Below, in pieces: positions 25,108-32,634 of a stretch of DNA of 64,000 nucleotides. The DNA lies in NCBI GenBank assembly GCA_018654845.1, contig JABIKU010000035.1:1-64000 (forward strand). Reading direction: 5' to 3'. Within the stretch, counting starts at the first letter, position 1, and each line of letters begins with the position of its first letter. Made by a program: the position numbers and the translations under genes. A model generated the notes under the pieces. The model made no database searches. It was not told where the DNA came from and worked only from the letters and a program-made list of their open reading frames with translations. This DNA is from Methanobacteriota archaeon (lineage in GTDB: Archaea; Thermoplasmatota; Poseidoniia; Poseidoniales; Thalassarchaeaceae).

Positions 25108-25656
25108 TCATTCTTCGGTTGAGAGGTACTCGACCGCTTCTTCAGCAGAAGGGAATCCAAGGCCGAGTAATGCGAATTCGATTGCCACTGCCACAAATTG
25201 CTTCGCGAAAGGATGGCTTCGATCAAAGTTGGTTTTCAAATCAATAGATTCCATCAGCATTCTTGCTGCTTCATACAGATGGAATGAAACATCGACATCG
25301 TCTTGGGAATCTCCAAGTACCTTCAATTTTTGAAATTCTCGAACTGCCACCGGAACCCTATCAAATTCAATTAGAGCATTTGCATATGCTGCCAAATAAT
25401 CTGCATTTTCAGGATCTAATCCAGCAGCTTTTCTCAAGTAAGACTGGACTTTGCCTTCGTTGATTCTATCCTTGCCAGAGTCATCCATATTACCGTTTTC
25501 TTGGATTTCAAACATAGCCGCTTCAGCCCAACCATGGAAACCAGCAGGGTCTTTAGGGTTAGCCGAAATGTGTGATTCAAAAATATCCATGGCCCCAATA
25601 AAATCACCTTGGGTAATGTGTTGTGCTGCAATTGTAATAACATCCTCTTCAGACAT
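25108..25656 (-). CDS. TPR-like helical repeat protein
   Basis: 182 aa, acidic, with at least two tetratricopeptide-like helix pairs: ITQGDFIGAMDIFESHISANPKDPAGFHGWAEAAM and LRKAAGLDPENADYLAAYANALIEFDRVPVAVREFQKL. TPR repeats serve protein-protein contacts. No membrane segment or catalytic motif is visible. It precedes truA with a 12-nt gap on the same strand. Specific partner unknown. Confidence 0.65.
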   Translation of the reverse strand: MSEEDVITIAAQHITQGDFIGAMDIFESHISANPKDPAGFHGWAEAAMFEIQENGNMDDSGKDRINEGKVQSYLRKAAGLDPENADYLAAYANALIEFDRVPVAVREFQKLKVLGDSQDDVDVSFHLYEAARMLMESIDLKTNFDRSHPFAKQFVAVAIEFALLGLGFPSAEEAVEYLSTEE

Positions 25657-25718
25657 GTCGAATCCTCTTAACTCAGGTCGAGCGCCATTCGGTTATGAAC
25701 GGTGCGGAATAAATGCCT

Positions 25719-26696
25719 TCATTCATTGGACCGGGACATCTCTAAAAGTCCAGGTCGTCCTTGCTTTCTATCCATCATTTCATTAACTATTTTATAAACG
25801 AGCATTGGGTTTTTTACACCATACAAACTATTTGCTGGATTCGGAACTATATCTACTCGTTCCCGTTGAACAAGCAAAATTATTTTTAATAATTTGAAAA
25901 CTTTCTTTGCTGCACTCACATTATCATTATTCATTAAATCACTAATATCTTCGTCAGATTGTCGTATCGTATCATTATCTTCATCTTCAGTCAGAAATAT
26001 CACATTGCCAAACCCGATTAATTTCGCAAAAAATGATTGTTGAGTTTTAATGTTCAGAATCCTATCGTAAGAAATCACTCGAGAATATACCCCCATGAAC
26101 AATATTTGCCTACGGATATGAATCATATTATCAGTCACCACATACTGAAATGAAATTTGGTACAAAATAGTTACAAATAACATTATTCCACTCATCACTA
26201 CACCGAGAACAAGAAACCAGTAATCTATCCATAGGGGGAAGGGGTTTGAGAAATTATATCCAAACAATTCCAAAATTACTTCAATCCAATGAGAAATAAC
26301 CCAAATAGATGGAATTAATCCAATGAAAATCAACCAAGCAGTTGTCCATCTACCAGATGTTGAGAAATTCAAAAAATGATTTATTCTTGCAAAGATTAAT
26401 ATGAATAAAACGAAACCTAACATGTCGATTTTATCGAAAATTAACAGTATTAGTCTAAGAATAATATTCAAGCCATCGCCTTGGATTTTTGCATGTTCCA
26501 CTACCCAAAAGAATGACAGATGTATAAGAAAAATCAATCCTACTAATAAATATCTCTCGGACATCGAAAAAGGTGATGGTTCCCCTGCCCAAATGACTTC
26601 TTCTTCATCCGAAATCTTCGAAAATTTACCCCTAATAAACTCCTCGTCTATTTCAGATTTAGCTTCGTCGACAATATCTCCAATCATTAGACTCAC
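25719..26696 (-). CDS. Membrane protein with bacterial PH (bPH2/YdbS-like) domain
   Basis: 325 aa. A charged N-terminal ~55 residues are followed by about five hydrophobic segments (YLLVGLIFLIHLSFFWVV, LGFVLFILIFA, AWLIFIGLIPSIWVI, YWFLVLGVVMSGIMLFVTIL). Residues ~190-255 (YVVTDNMIHIRRQILFMGVYSRVISYDRILNI then FGNVIFLTE) follow the bPH2 pattern of a cytoplasmic beta domain with an amphipathic helix. Similar proteins are membrane-associated and poorly understood. The track start is GTG 26696; ATG 26687 is equally possible. It is preceded by the lipocalin-like gene across 51 nt. Confidence 0.65.
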   Translation of the reverse strand: MSLMIGDIVDEAKSEIDEEFIRGKFSKISDEEEVIWAGEPSPFSMSERYLLVGLIFLIHLSFFWVVEHAKIQGDGLNIILRLILLIFDKIDMLGFVLFILIFARINHFLNFSTSGRWTTAWLIFIGLIPSIWVISHWIEVILELFGYNFSNPFPLWIDYWFLVLGVVMSGIMLFVTILYQISFQYVVTDNMIHIRRQILFMGVYSRVISYDRILNIKTQQSFFAKLIGFGNVIFLTEDEDNDTIRQSDEDISDLMNNDNVSAAKKVFKLLKIILLVQRERVDIVPNPANSLYGVKNPMLVYKIVNEMMDRKQGRPGLLEMSRSNE

Positions 26697-26747
26697 TCAT
26701 TCATAAAAAACTAATTCTCAAAGATATTTACTAATTTACGTCATAAT

Positions 26748-27947
26748 TTAATGGAGTAAACCCCACGCATGTTCAGCATTTCCAACCATCCATTCATAAT
26801 CATCCAACCTGCGAAGACCTTGTTCGTCTAGAATCGCAATTCTCTCCACTTCAAGGGGGTATTCATTGTAAGTTAAGTGACTGACCATACCTGCTCGAGT
26901 TGGTTGATCAAATGTCCATCGAGCTCGAGAAACAGCTCTAATTTCGACAGAAATTTGAGTTCTTCCATTCCAAATTCTAATTCTAAATTTGGGTAATGAA
27001 TTGCCTTCTTCATCGCGCAAAGGAGTTTCTCCTTCCTTCGGTTCAACCAATTCAAGTTCACACCGTTTGAAATTCTCGGTCCTTCCTCTTCGGGCATCAT
27101 GAAAGATTCCTGACCCAACATTTGGATTGCGGAAAATATCTCGAATTCTCCACGGTCTATCATCGATGTTGAAGCATGTCATAGAAATATGGGGCATAAA
27201 CCAGTCTAGATATGAACCATCATCAAAATGAAGCATCCCCCAAAACCAGGGGAAACTTGGAGCTTGTACACTGACCTTTTGAAAATAGGCAGTACCTTCC
27301 ATTTTCTCTCCATCCACCAATAATTTTGCATCTGCACCCTGAATGCGGAGAATGTCATAACCCATGTTAGCAAAGAAAATATTATTCCTATACGTAAGCG
27401 TGCTAGGGGGGCCCCAAGTAGGTGTTAATTCTGCCTCAAAAGTAGCAGGAGCACCATCTTTTCTTGAATTTTTGTCACTAACTAAATTTACCCAGAACCG
27501 ATTTTCCCCTTCATCCAGCCCTATAGAAAGATCTTCTTCGCTGAGTGGCACAACAGCTCCTGCACCGAGACCTCTTCCTTCGCCAGGCCACAATGGATGA
27601 TTATCATCAATCGATGCCATTTTACATTCACGCATTAGCATGGGTTCGAACATTTTCTCACCATCAAACCACCATGAACAAATCATTCCAGGAATGGTAT
27701 GACCACCATTTTCATCAATTTTCATTCTATAGTTGGGACGCCACCAATAATCGTTTACCCGAATAATTGGAGTATCTTTTGATGACCAAAGAACCATTAA
27801 TTGTTTCGATTTTTGAGGATCCTCCGGATTCGGAATGAAGATGATTACCCACCACCACCACCAAGATAGACGGCGAAGAGAAGGCATGACATCTAATCGC
27901 CATAAAGTTGAGAAATCTCCAGCAAACTTAGACAGTTTCTCCCTCAA
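26748..27947 (-). CDS. Possible lipocalin-like (AttH/CrtC-type) protein, last gene of ABC operon
   Basis: 399 aa. Rich in Trp, aromatics and predicted beta strands. The segment SFPWFWGMLHFDDGSYLDWF resembles the WDWFGxxLxDGxxL pattern of AttH/CrtC-like double lipocalin folds, which bind or modify hydrophobic ligands. The homology is tentative. A five-Trp run near residue 30 (SWWWWWVIIFIPNP) could be a membrane anchor. The gene follows the second ABC-2 permease by 9 nt and is the last of five minus-strand genes, suggesting it handles or binds the exported molecule. Confidence 0.5.
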   Translation of the reverse strand: MREKLSKFAGDFSTLWRLDVMPSLRRLSWWWWWVIIFIPNPEDPQKSKQLMVLWSSKDTPIIRVNDYWWRPNYRMKIDENGGHTIPGMICSWWFDGEKMFEPMLMRECKMASIDDNHPLWPGEGRGLGAGAVVPLSEEDLSIGLDEGENRFWVNLVSDKNSRKDGAPATFEAELTPTWGPPSTLTYRNNIFFANMGYDILRIQGADAKLLVDGEKMEGTAYFQKVSVQAPSFPWFWGMLHFDDGSYLDWFMPHISMTCFNIDDRPWRIRDIFRNPNVGSGIFHDARRGRTENFKRCELELVEPKEGETPLRDEEGNSLPKFRIRIWNGRTQISVEIRAVSRARWTFDQPTRAGMVSHLTYNEYPLEVERIAILDEQGLRRLDDYEWMVGNAEHAWGLLH

Positions 27948-27956
27948 AAAATCGCC

Positions 27957-29606
27957 TCACATGATTTCTCGATTTCTGAAAACAGCCTGACCCATACCGA
28001 CCATCAGAACTGTCACTGCCAATAGTAGTGTTACACTCACAATCAAAGCAACCACTGGATTACCAGTCTGTAGTGTATGAACTGGAGGATGCCAAAACCA
28101 AGAGAGTCCAGTATCTAGATTGAATGCTGAAGACATTTCTTGGTACTGTAATGTATCTGGCCAGACAATTAATACAACTGCATCTATCATCTGTATTGCC
28201 CAATGTGAAACAGAGAGTACAGGTATTGTTGCATTAGGAATTGTAATCGTAAATAATCCCATTAAAAATTCCCACACACCGAAAAGAATACAGATGTAGA
28301 CACCATATTTTGGAGAAATTAGTCCCAGAGTATTGAACACTGCTCCGTAAGCGGCTAATACGAGAATTGTAGCAAATGCAATTCCTAACCAAACGGGAAA
28401 ATCTCCCAATCGAATAAGGTCGTCTCCTGGGCCAATAACCGAAGTTACTAGAGCCATCATAAATACCATGATAATCACAAAGGCCCCTACCAAAGCCATG
28501 TAGCCTAATAACCGATAAAGAATGAATTCGACACGATGAATTGGTTTAGACAAGAGGTAATGCAATGTGCCATTTTCTGTTTCATCACGGATTAAACCTA
28601 GGGCAAGGAATAAGGGTAAGAATAATCCAAGAATCATGACAAATGCAATTTTACCAGTGCCAATAATGAAAGTTCGATGACTCGATTCTCCGAGAATCTT
28701 AGAATCGTCTGGATCTTCGTCGACACTTGAATCTGCACGAATTGAAATAATTTCACCTAAATCATTCACGGTCCAGATGACATCACAAGGGATTCCGTTA
28801 CGATTTTGATCCATATTTGCTTGAATTGGGTTTCCTTGGGAATCAATCCAACCAATCTTCAAACAATCGCCATCATCGTCAAACCCTTGGCTAGATGTTC
28901 CTAATTTGAAATCCCAATCAATATCGTCTTCGTCAATATACATTGAAGCGGGGTGTGGCTCAATCTCGACATAGTCTGTAAGTCGACCCCAACTCGCACT
29001 ATATTGATCTGGAACTTCAAGAGTTCCTTCGGCAGTAAACCCAATGCCATACATCAGATATGTGCCATTATCAAATATACAAGCAGTTTCCCATCTTAAG
29101 TTTGAATCAAAATCAGAATTCTCGTCTGAGCAATCTTCCACATCATTCCAAGCTACAGTTTTAGACCATTGATCCCAAATAGGAGGATCATAATTAATCC
29201 ATGTCGGTGTAAAATATCCAACTACACTTACCCATGTATGATTTCCAGTATGAGTCCTCGGTTGATCATTCCAGTCAATATCACTTTCAAAGATAAAGTT
29301 AGGATATCCTGGGTAAGAAAATTCATTATAATTATCTGTCCCATACATATTTTCTTGTCCAATTGGATAGCCGTCCCCATCAGGATCCTCACTGTCTCCA
29401 TCATTATCTATAGCATCGAAATCTTCCCGAATCGCATCGATGTAAAATGCTAGAAGCATCACCATGAGAAGCATTCCAACACCTAAAACAACCCAAGTTG
29501 AAATTCGATGTCGTAGTTGACGAATAGTCAGCTCAACGATTGCTCCAGCTTTGCGATCCAACCTAGTCCACACTGTTTCAGAAAGTCCTCTACCTTGCTC
29601 ATCCAT
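27957..29606 (-). CDS. ABC-2 type permease with large Asp-rich ectodomain
   Basis: 549 aa. One membrane helix (about 37-56, TWVVLGVGMLLMVMLLAFYI) is followed by ~255 extracellular residues, then about five helices and a C-terminal hairpin. The ABC-2 signature region LGLIRDETENGTLHYLLSKPIHRVEFILYRL is intact after the second helix. The ectodomain carries DAIDNDGDSEDPDGDGYP, close to thrombospondin type-3 Ca sites, and DQNRNGIPCD, close to the Excalibur Ca-binding motif. Most ABC-2 permeases lack such a domain. Its ATG overlaps the ATPase TGA by one base (TGATG), so coupling is tight. Substrate unknown. Confidence 0.8.
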   Translation of the reverse strand: MDEQGRGLSETVWTRLDRKAGAIVELTIRQLRHRISTWVVLGVGMLLMVMLLAFYIDAIREDFDAIDNDGDSEDPDGDGYPIGQENMYGTDNYNEFSYPGYPNFIFESDIDWNDQPRTHTGNHTWVSVVGYFTPTWINYDPPIWDQWSKTVAWNDVEDCSDENSDFDSNLRWETACIFDNGTYLMYGIGFTAEGTLEVPDQYSASWGRLTDYVEIEPHPASMYIDEDDIDWDFKLGTSSQGFDDDGDCLKIGWIDSQGNPIQANMDQNRNGIPCDVIWTVNDLGEIISIRADSSVDEDPDDSKILGESSHRTFIIGTGKIAFVMILGLFLPLFLALGLIRDETENGTLHYLLSKPIHRVEFILYRLLGYMALVGAFVIIMVFMMALVTSVIGPGDDLIRLGDFPVWLGIAFATILVLAAYGAVFNTLGLISPKYGVYICILFGVWEFLMGLFTITIPNATIPVLSVSHWAIQMIDAVVLIVWPDTLQYQEMSSAFNLDTGLSWFWHPPVHTLQTGNPVVALIVSVTLLLAVTVLMVGMGQAVFRNREIM

Positions 29607-30550
29607 CAGGTATCACCGCCGACTAAATATCCGAGTAGAGATTCTAAATTATCATCAGGATTATCGATTGAAGACACCGCAATTTTGGATTCGACAATAA
29701 CTCTTGGTAAAACTGAATGAGCCTCTGAAAGATTGTTGGTTTGAATCTCAAGCTTACCTTCATCAGGGAATCGAACACCATAAATTGGCTTCTCGCCGAT
29801 GAATGCGGAAGCTAATTTTCTAGGTTCATCCGTCGTCAACATAATTCTGTGAGGATGTTTATCCAGTAATCCACGAATAGCATGTAAATTTCCTAGTGCT
29901 AGTAATCTGCCATTATGAAGAATAACGATTTGTTCAGTAATCCTTTCAATCTCTTCTAAAATATGGCTTGAAACGAGAACTGTCTTACCTTGAGAACCAA
30001 GTTCCCTGATTACATTCATTATACTGGTTCTAGCTATTGGATCACAACCATGCAATGGCTCATCTAGAATTATTAAATCCGGATCATGGACCAATGCATG
30101 TGCGATTTTTACTCGTTGTCTCATACCTTTGCTATACTTTCCAATTTCCTTGTGCCGAACATCATGTAATCCTACGAAACCCAAGACATGCTCCGTACGT
30201 TCATTTGCTTCATCTCTTGTCATCCCATGGAGTCTTGCTAGAGTTGACACAAAATCTTGAGCGGTCATCCAATCATAGAGTCTTTCAGATTCACTGACAT
30301 AACCGATTCTGCGATAGGGAGACGTGTCTTTCCATGGGTCGATTCCGAAGAGACGGACACTGCCTTGGCTAGGTTTCAATCGACCCACTAACAGTTTGAA
30401 CAACGTCGATTTTCCAGCACCATTCGGTCCAAGAATTCCTGTGACCCCCCCATCAATGGCTAGAGAAACATCATTCAATCCAATTACTTGGTCATACCAT
30501 TTCGAAGTATTTTCCATTAATACCGTTGGAATTTTTGTATCAGTACTCAT
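29606..30550 (-). CDS. ABC transporter ATPase (second of two)
   Basis: 314 aa. Walker A GPNGAGKST, Q-loop region, signature YSKGMRQRVKIA (degenerate LSGGQ, as usual in ABC-2 exporters), Walker B LIILDEPLHGCDP, and switch His in VSSHILEE. A C-terminal ~90-residue extension (HPHRIMLTTDEPRKLASAF onward) is typical of DrrA/CcmA-like exporter ATPases. It probably pairs with the permease immediately downstream. It overlaps the preceding permease by 4 nt (ATGA). Confidence 0.9.
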   Translation of the reverse strand: MSTDTKIPTVLMENTSKWYDQVIGLNDVSLAIDGGVTGILGPNGAGKSTLFKLLVGRLKPSQGSVRLFGIDPWKDTSPYRRIGYVSESERLYDWMTAQDFVSTLARLHGMTRDEANERTEHVLGFVGLHDVRHKEIGKYSKGMRQRVKIAHALVHDPDLIILDEPLHGCDPIARTSIMNVIRELGSQGKTVLVSSHILEEIERITEQIVILHNGRLLALGNLHAIRGLLDKHPHRIMLTTDEPRKLASAFIGEKPIYGVRFPDEGKLEIQTNNLSEAHSVLPRVIVESKIAVSSIDNPDDNLESLLGYLVGGDT

Positions 30551-31566
30551 TCCCTAGTCACCTCCAATGAACTGACACGAGTAGTTAGAATTCCAATCGA
30601 AATTGTATTCATCAATAAAATTGAAACAATTGATAATGACAACGGATGATCATAATTCAATTCGATACCGAGAAGATATTGACCTATATGAGCTAGACAA
30701 TCATAAGGACTCAAAATATAGAGAATAGAAGAATCAAATTGAGCATCAACCAATAGCGCGACGAGTTTTGTTCCATAGATTACGCTCAAGAATGCAATCG
30801 CAGAAAAAAATCTACTTTGACTTATACTCGATAGCGCTAATCCTATCGAAGTATAGGTGAAAACTAACAAAATTCCACAAAATAATCCGGCGATAAATAA
30901 TGGCAGGGTATCTACGAGATAAGCCCAGCCTTCCCCTCGGAAAACTATTGCTGCAGTGTAATATGCAACATAAGAAAAGATGATGACGAATCCCAATATT
31001 ACAGCTACACTGACAAATTTCATTATCGTGTAATCAGTTCGAGTGACCGGTCTTGAAAAGTAGATTGCGCTAGTGCCATTCTTTCTATCATCTGAGATCA
31101 TACCACCTACAACCATCGCTGTTAATAGCGGCCAAAAACATAAGTTTCGGGGGAAATATCCCAATACTTGCCCCCATAAATTATAACGATTCACACCCCA
31201 CATCCTAGCTAGTTCATCCTCTGTACCCCCAAATAGAGATGAAAGGAATAACATAGCGATTGGAGTAAGTGCACCGAGGAAAATTACAACTATAGATAAA
31301 CGTACAAAAGCATGATACTGACGATGACCCTTTGAGGTAAATATTCCATAGACATGATGGCGGAATATCGCATAATTTCTAATCCACCTAGGCCCTAATT
31401 TACCTTCCCATGGACGGTATTTTTGTTCGAATATAGCTCCCATTGAAGCATCTTGACCGGAAACTTTAGCCGATGCGTTTTCGTCACCATCCCCAGATCC
31501 ATATGCCACTTCCATCCTAGTCTGGCCACCTTCCAAATTGAGCTCTTCTTCAGAAATCCTCGCCAC
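30547..31566 (-). CDS. ABC-2 type permease (first of two)
   Basis: 339 aa with about six membrane segments. The exporter motif ISDDRKNGTSAIYFSRPVTRTDYTIMKFVSV follows the second helix and couples to the ATPase. A cytoplasmic N-terminus of ~85 residues precedes the first helix. The start is GTG 31566, overlapping the upstream ATPase by 17 nt; an internal ATG at codon 18 is an alternative. The large ectodomain seen in the second permease is absent. Confidence 0.85.
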   Translation of the reverse strand: MARISEEELNLEGGQTRMEVAYGSGDGDENASAKVSGQDASMGAIFEQKYRPWEGKLGPRWIRNYAIFRHHVYGIFTSKGHRQYHAFVRLSIVVIFLGALTPIAMLFLSSLFGGTEDELARMWGVNRYNLWGQVLGYFPRNLCFWPLLTAMVVGGMISDDRKNGTSAIYFSRPVTRTDYTIMKFVSVAVILGFVIIFSYVAYYTAAIVFRGEGWAYLVDTLPLFIAGLFCGILLVFTYTSIGLALSSISQSRFFSAIAFLSVIYGTKLVALLVDAQFDSSILYILSPYDCLAHIGQYLLGIELNYDHPLSLSIVSILLMNTISIGILTTRVSSLEVTRE

Positions 31567-32548
31567 CTCCAGTATGCCCCTCAGTCATCAGATCCTTCGC
31601 ACCCTTGACCTCTTGACCCAAACGTTCCATGATTAATAGGAAAATATCTTCAAGATCTGGTTTGTATTCGTTTAATTTACGTACTTGAACATTACAATCA
31701 GCTGCAGTGGATAATATTTGATTGATTGTTTCAGGAGAATCTTGTTTGACTCTCATCACCCTTCCAAGCCGCCTGACAGACATTCCTCGCTCTTCTAATG
31801 CAGTTTGCATCTTTGAAGATCCACCCCAAACTGAAATTTCGATTTCAACATCAACTTGCCTCGCTAATTCATTGATTTGTCTATGAACTACAATTCTACC
31901 TTGATGAATCATTACAATATTTTCACAGACCTCTTGAATATCATCCATAACATGTCCACTCATCAAAACAGACCGACCACCATCAGTCACAGTTTTCTTC
32001 AACGTATCCAACATGAATGTACGAGCTCTCGAATCGAGGCCGTTAGTAGGTTCATCACAAATCAAAATTTCAGGGTCATGAATCAAAGCACATGCTAATT
32101 TGGTTGCTTGCTTCATTCCTGTACTGAAGGTCTCGATTTTACGGTATCGTTGATCTTTTAATCCAACATATTCCAAAACCTCATGTGCTCTTTGAGTCGC
32201 TTGTTTTGAATTCATACCAAGTAATTCACCCGAATATCGAACTTGATCGATAGCGATTAAATCTGGATCAAGTGAATCATATTCTGGCATATAGCCAATT
32301 CTCGAGCGAATCATTTCACCTTGAGTTCGAATGTCATAACCGAGTACACTGCCATCTCCAGATGTTGTCTTAATCAAGCCGAGAATACATTTGAAAAATG
32401 TCGATTTTCCAGCGCCATTTGGCCCAAGGAAACCAGTTGCACCTCTTTCTAATTTCAAATTAACTCCATCTAGTGCCAAGTGTGGGCCATACATTTTCAC
32501 GAGTTCACTTGTCTCAATAACAAAGCTTGACCCAGATGAAGTTACCAT
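31550..32548 (-). CDS. ABC transporter ATPase (first of two)
   Basis: 332 aa. Walker A GPNGAGKST, signature FSTGMKQATKLA, Walker B ILICDEPTNGLDSRA, H-loop LMSGHVMDD. The C-terminal ~100 residues form the accessory domain of exporter ATPases. It is the first gene of the operon ATPase-permease-ATPase-permease-lipocalin-like. The ATG at 32548 lies 12 nt after a perfect palindrome, which is the only obvious regulatory element for the operon. Confidence 0.9.
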   Translation of the reverse strand: MVTSSGSSFVIETSELVKMYGPHLALDGVNLKLERGATGFLGPNGAGKSTFFKCILGLIKTTSGDGSVLGYDIRTQGEMIRSRIGYMPEYDSLDPDLIAIDQVRYSGELLGMNSKQATQRAHEVLEYVGLKDQRYRKIETFSTGMKQATKLACALIHDPEILICDEPTNGLDSRARTFMLDTLKKTVTDGGRSVLMSGHVMDDIQEVCENIVMIHQGRIVVHRQINELARQVDVEIEISVWGGSSKMQTALEERGMSVRRLGRVMRVKQDSPETINQILSTAADCNVQVRKLNEYKPDLEDIFLLIMERLGQEVKGAKDLMTEGHTGGGEDF

Positions 32549-32559
32549 GGTTAGTCCAC

Positions 32560-32577
32560 CGACTCCTAAAGGAGTCG
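32560..32577. promoter_or_regulatory. Perfect 8-bp inverted repeat upstream of the ABC operon
   Basis: CGACTCCT-AA-AGGAGTCG is a perfect inverted repeat with a 2-nt spacer, 12-29 nt before the operon's ATG (minus strand). Its centre falls where a TATA box would sit. On RNA it is not followed by a U-tract, so it does not look like a terminator for tgtA, which ends 58 nt upstream. An operator for a dimeric repressor is the simplest reading. Confidence 0.5.
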
Positions 32578-32634
32578 TGTAGCGCTCACACTGAAACCAC
32601 TTGAATTAATCCCCGGCGGGAAGTCAATAATCTG

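Noticed and set aside
32560-32577. Palindrome as terminator of tgtA
   Set aside because: A 2-nt loop and no following T-tract on the minus strand; the position before the ABC start codon suits an operator better.
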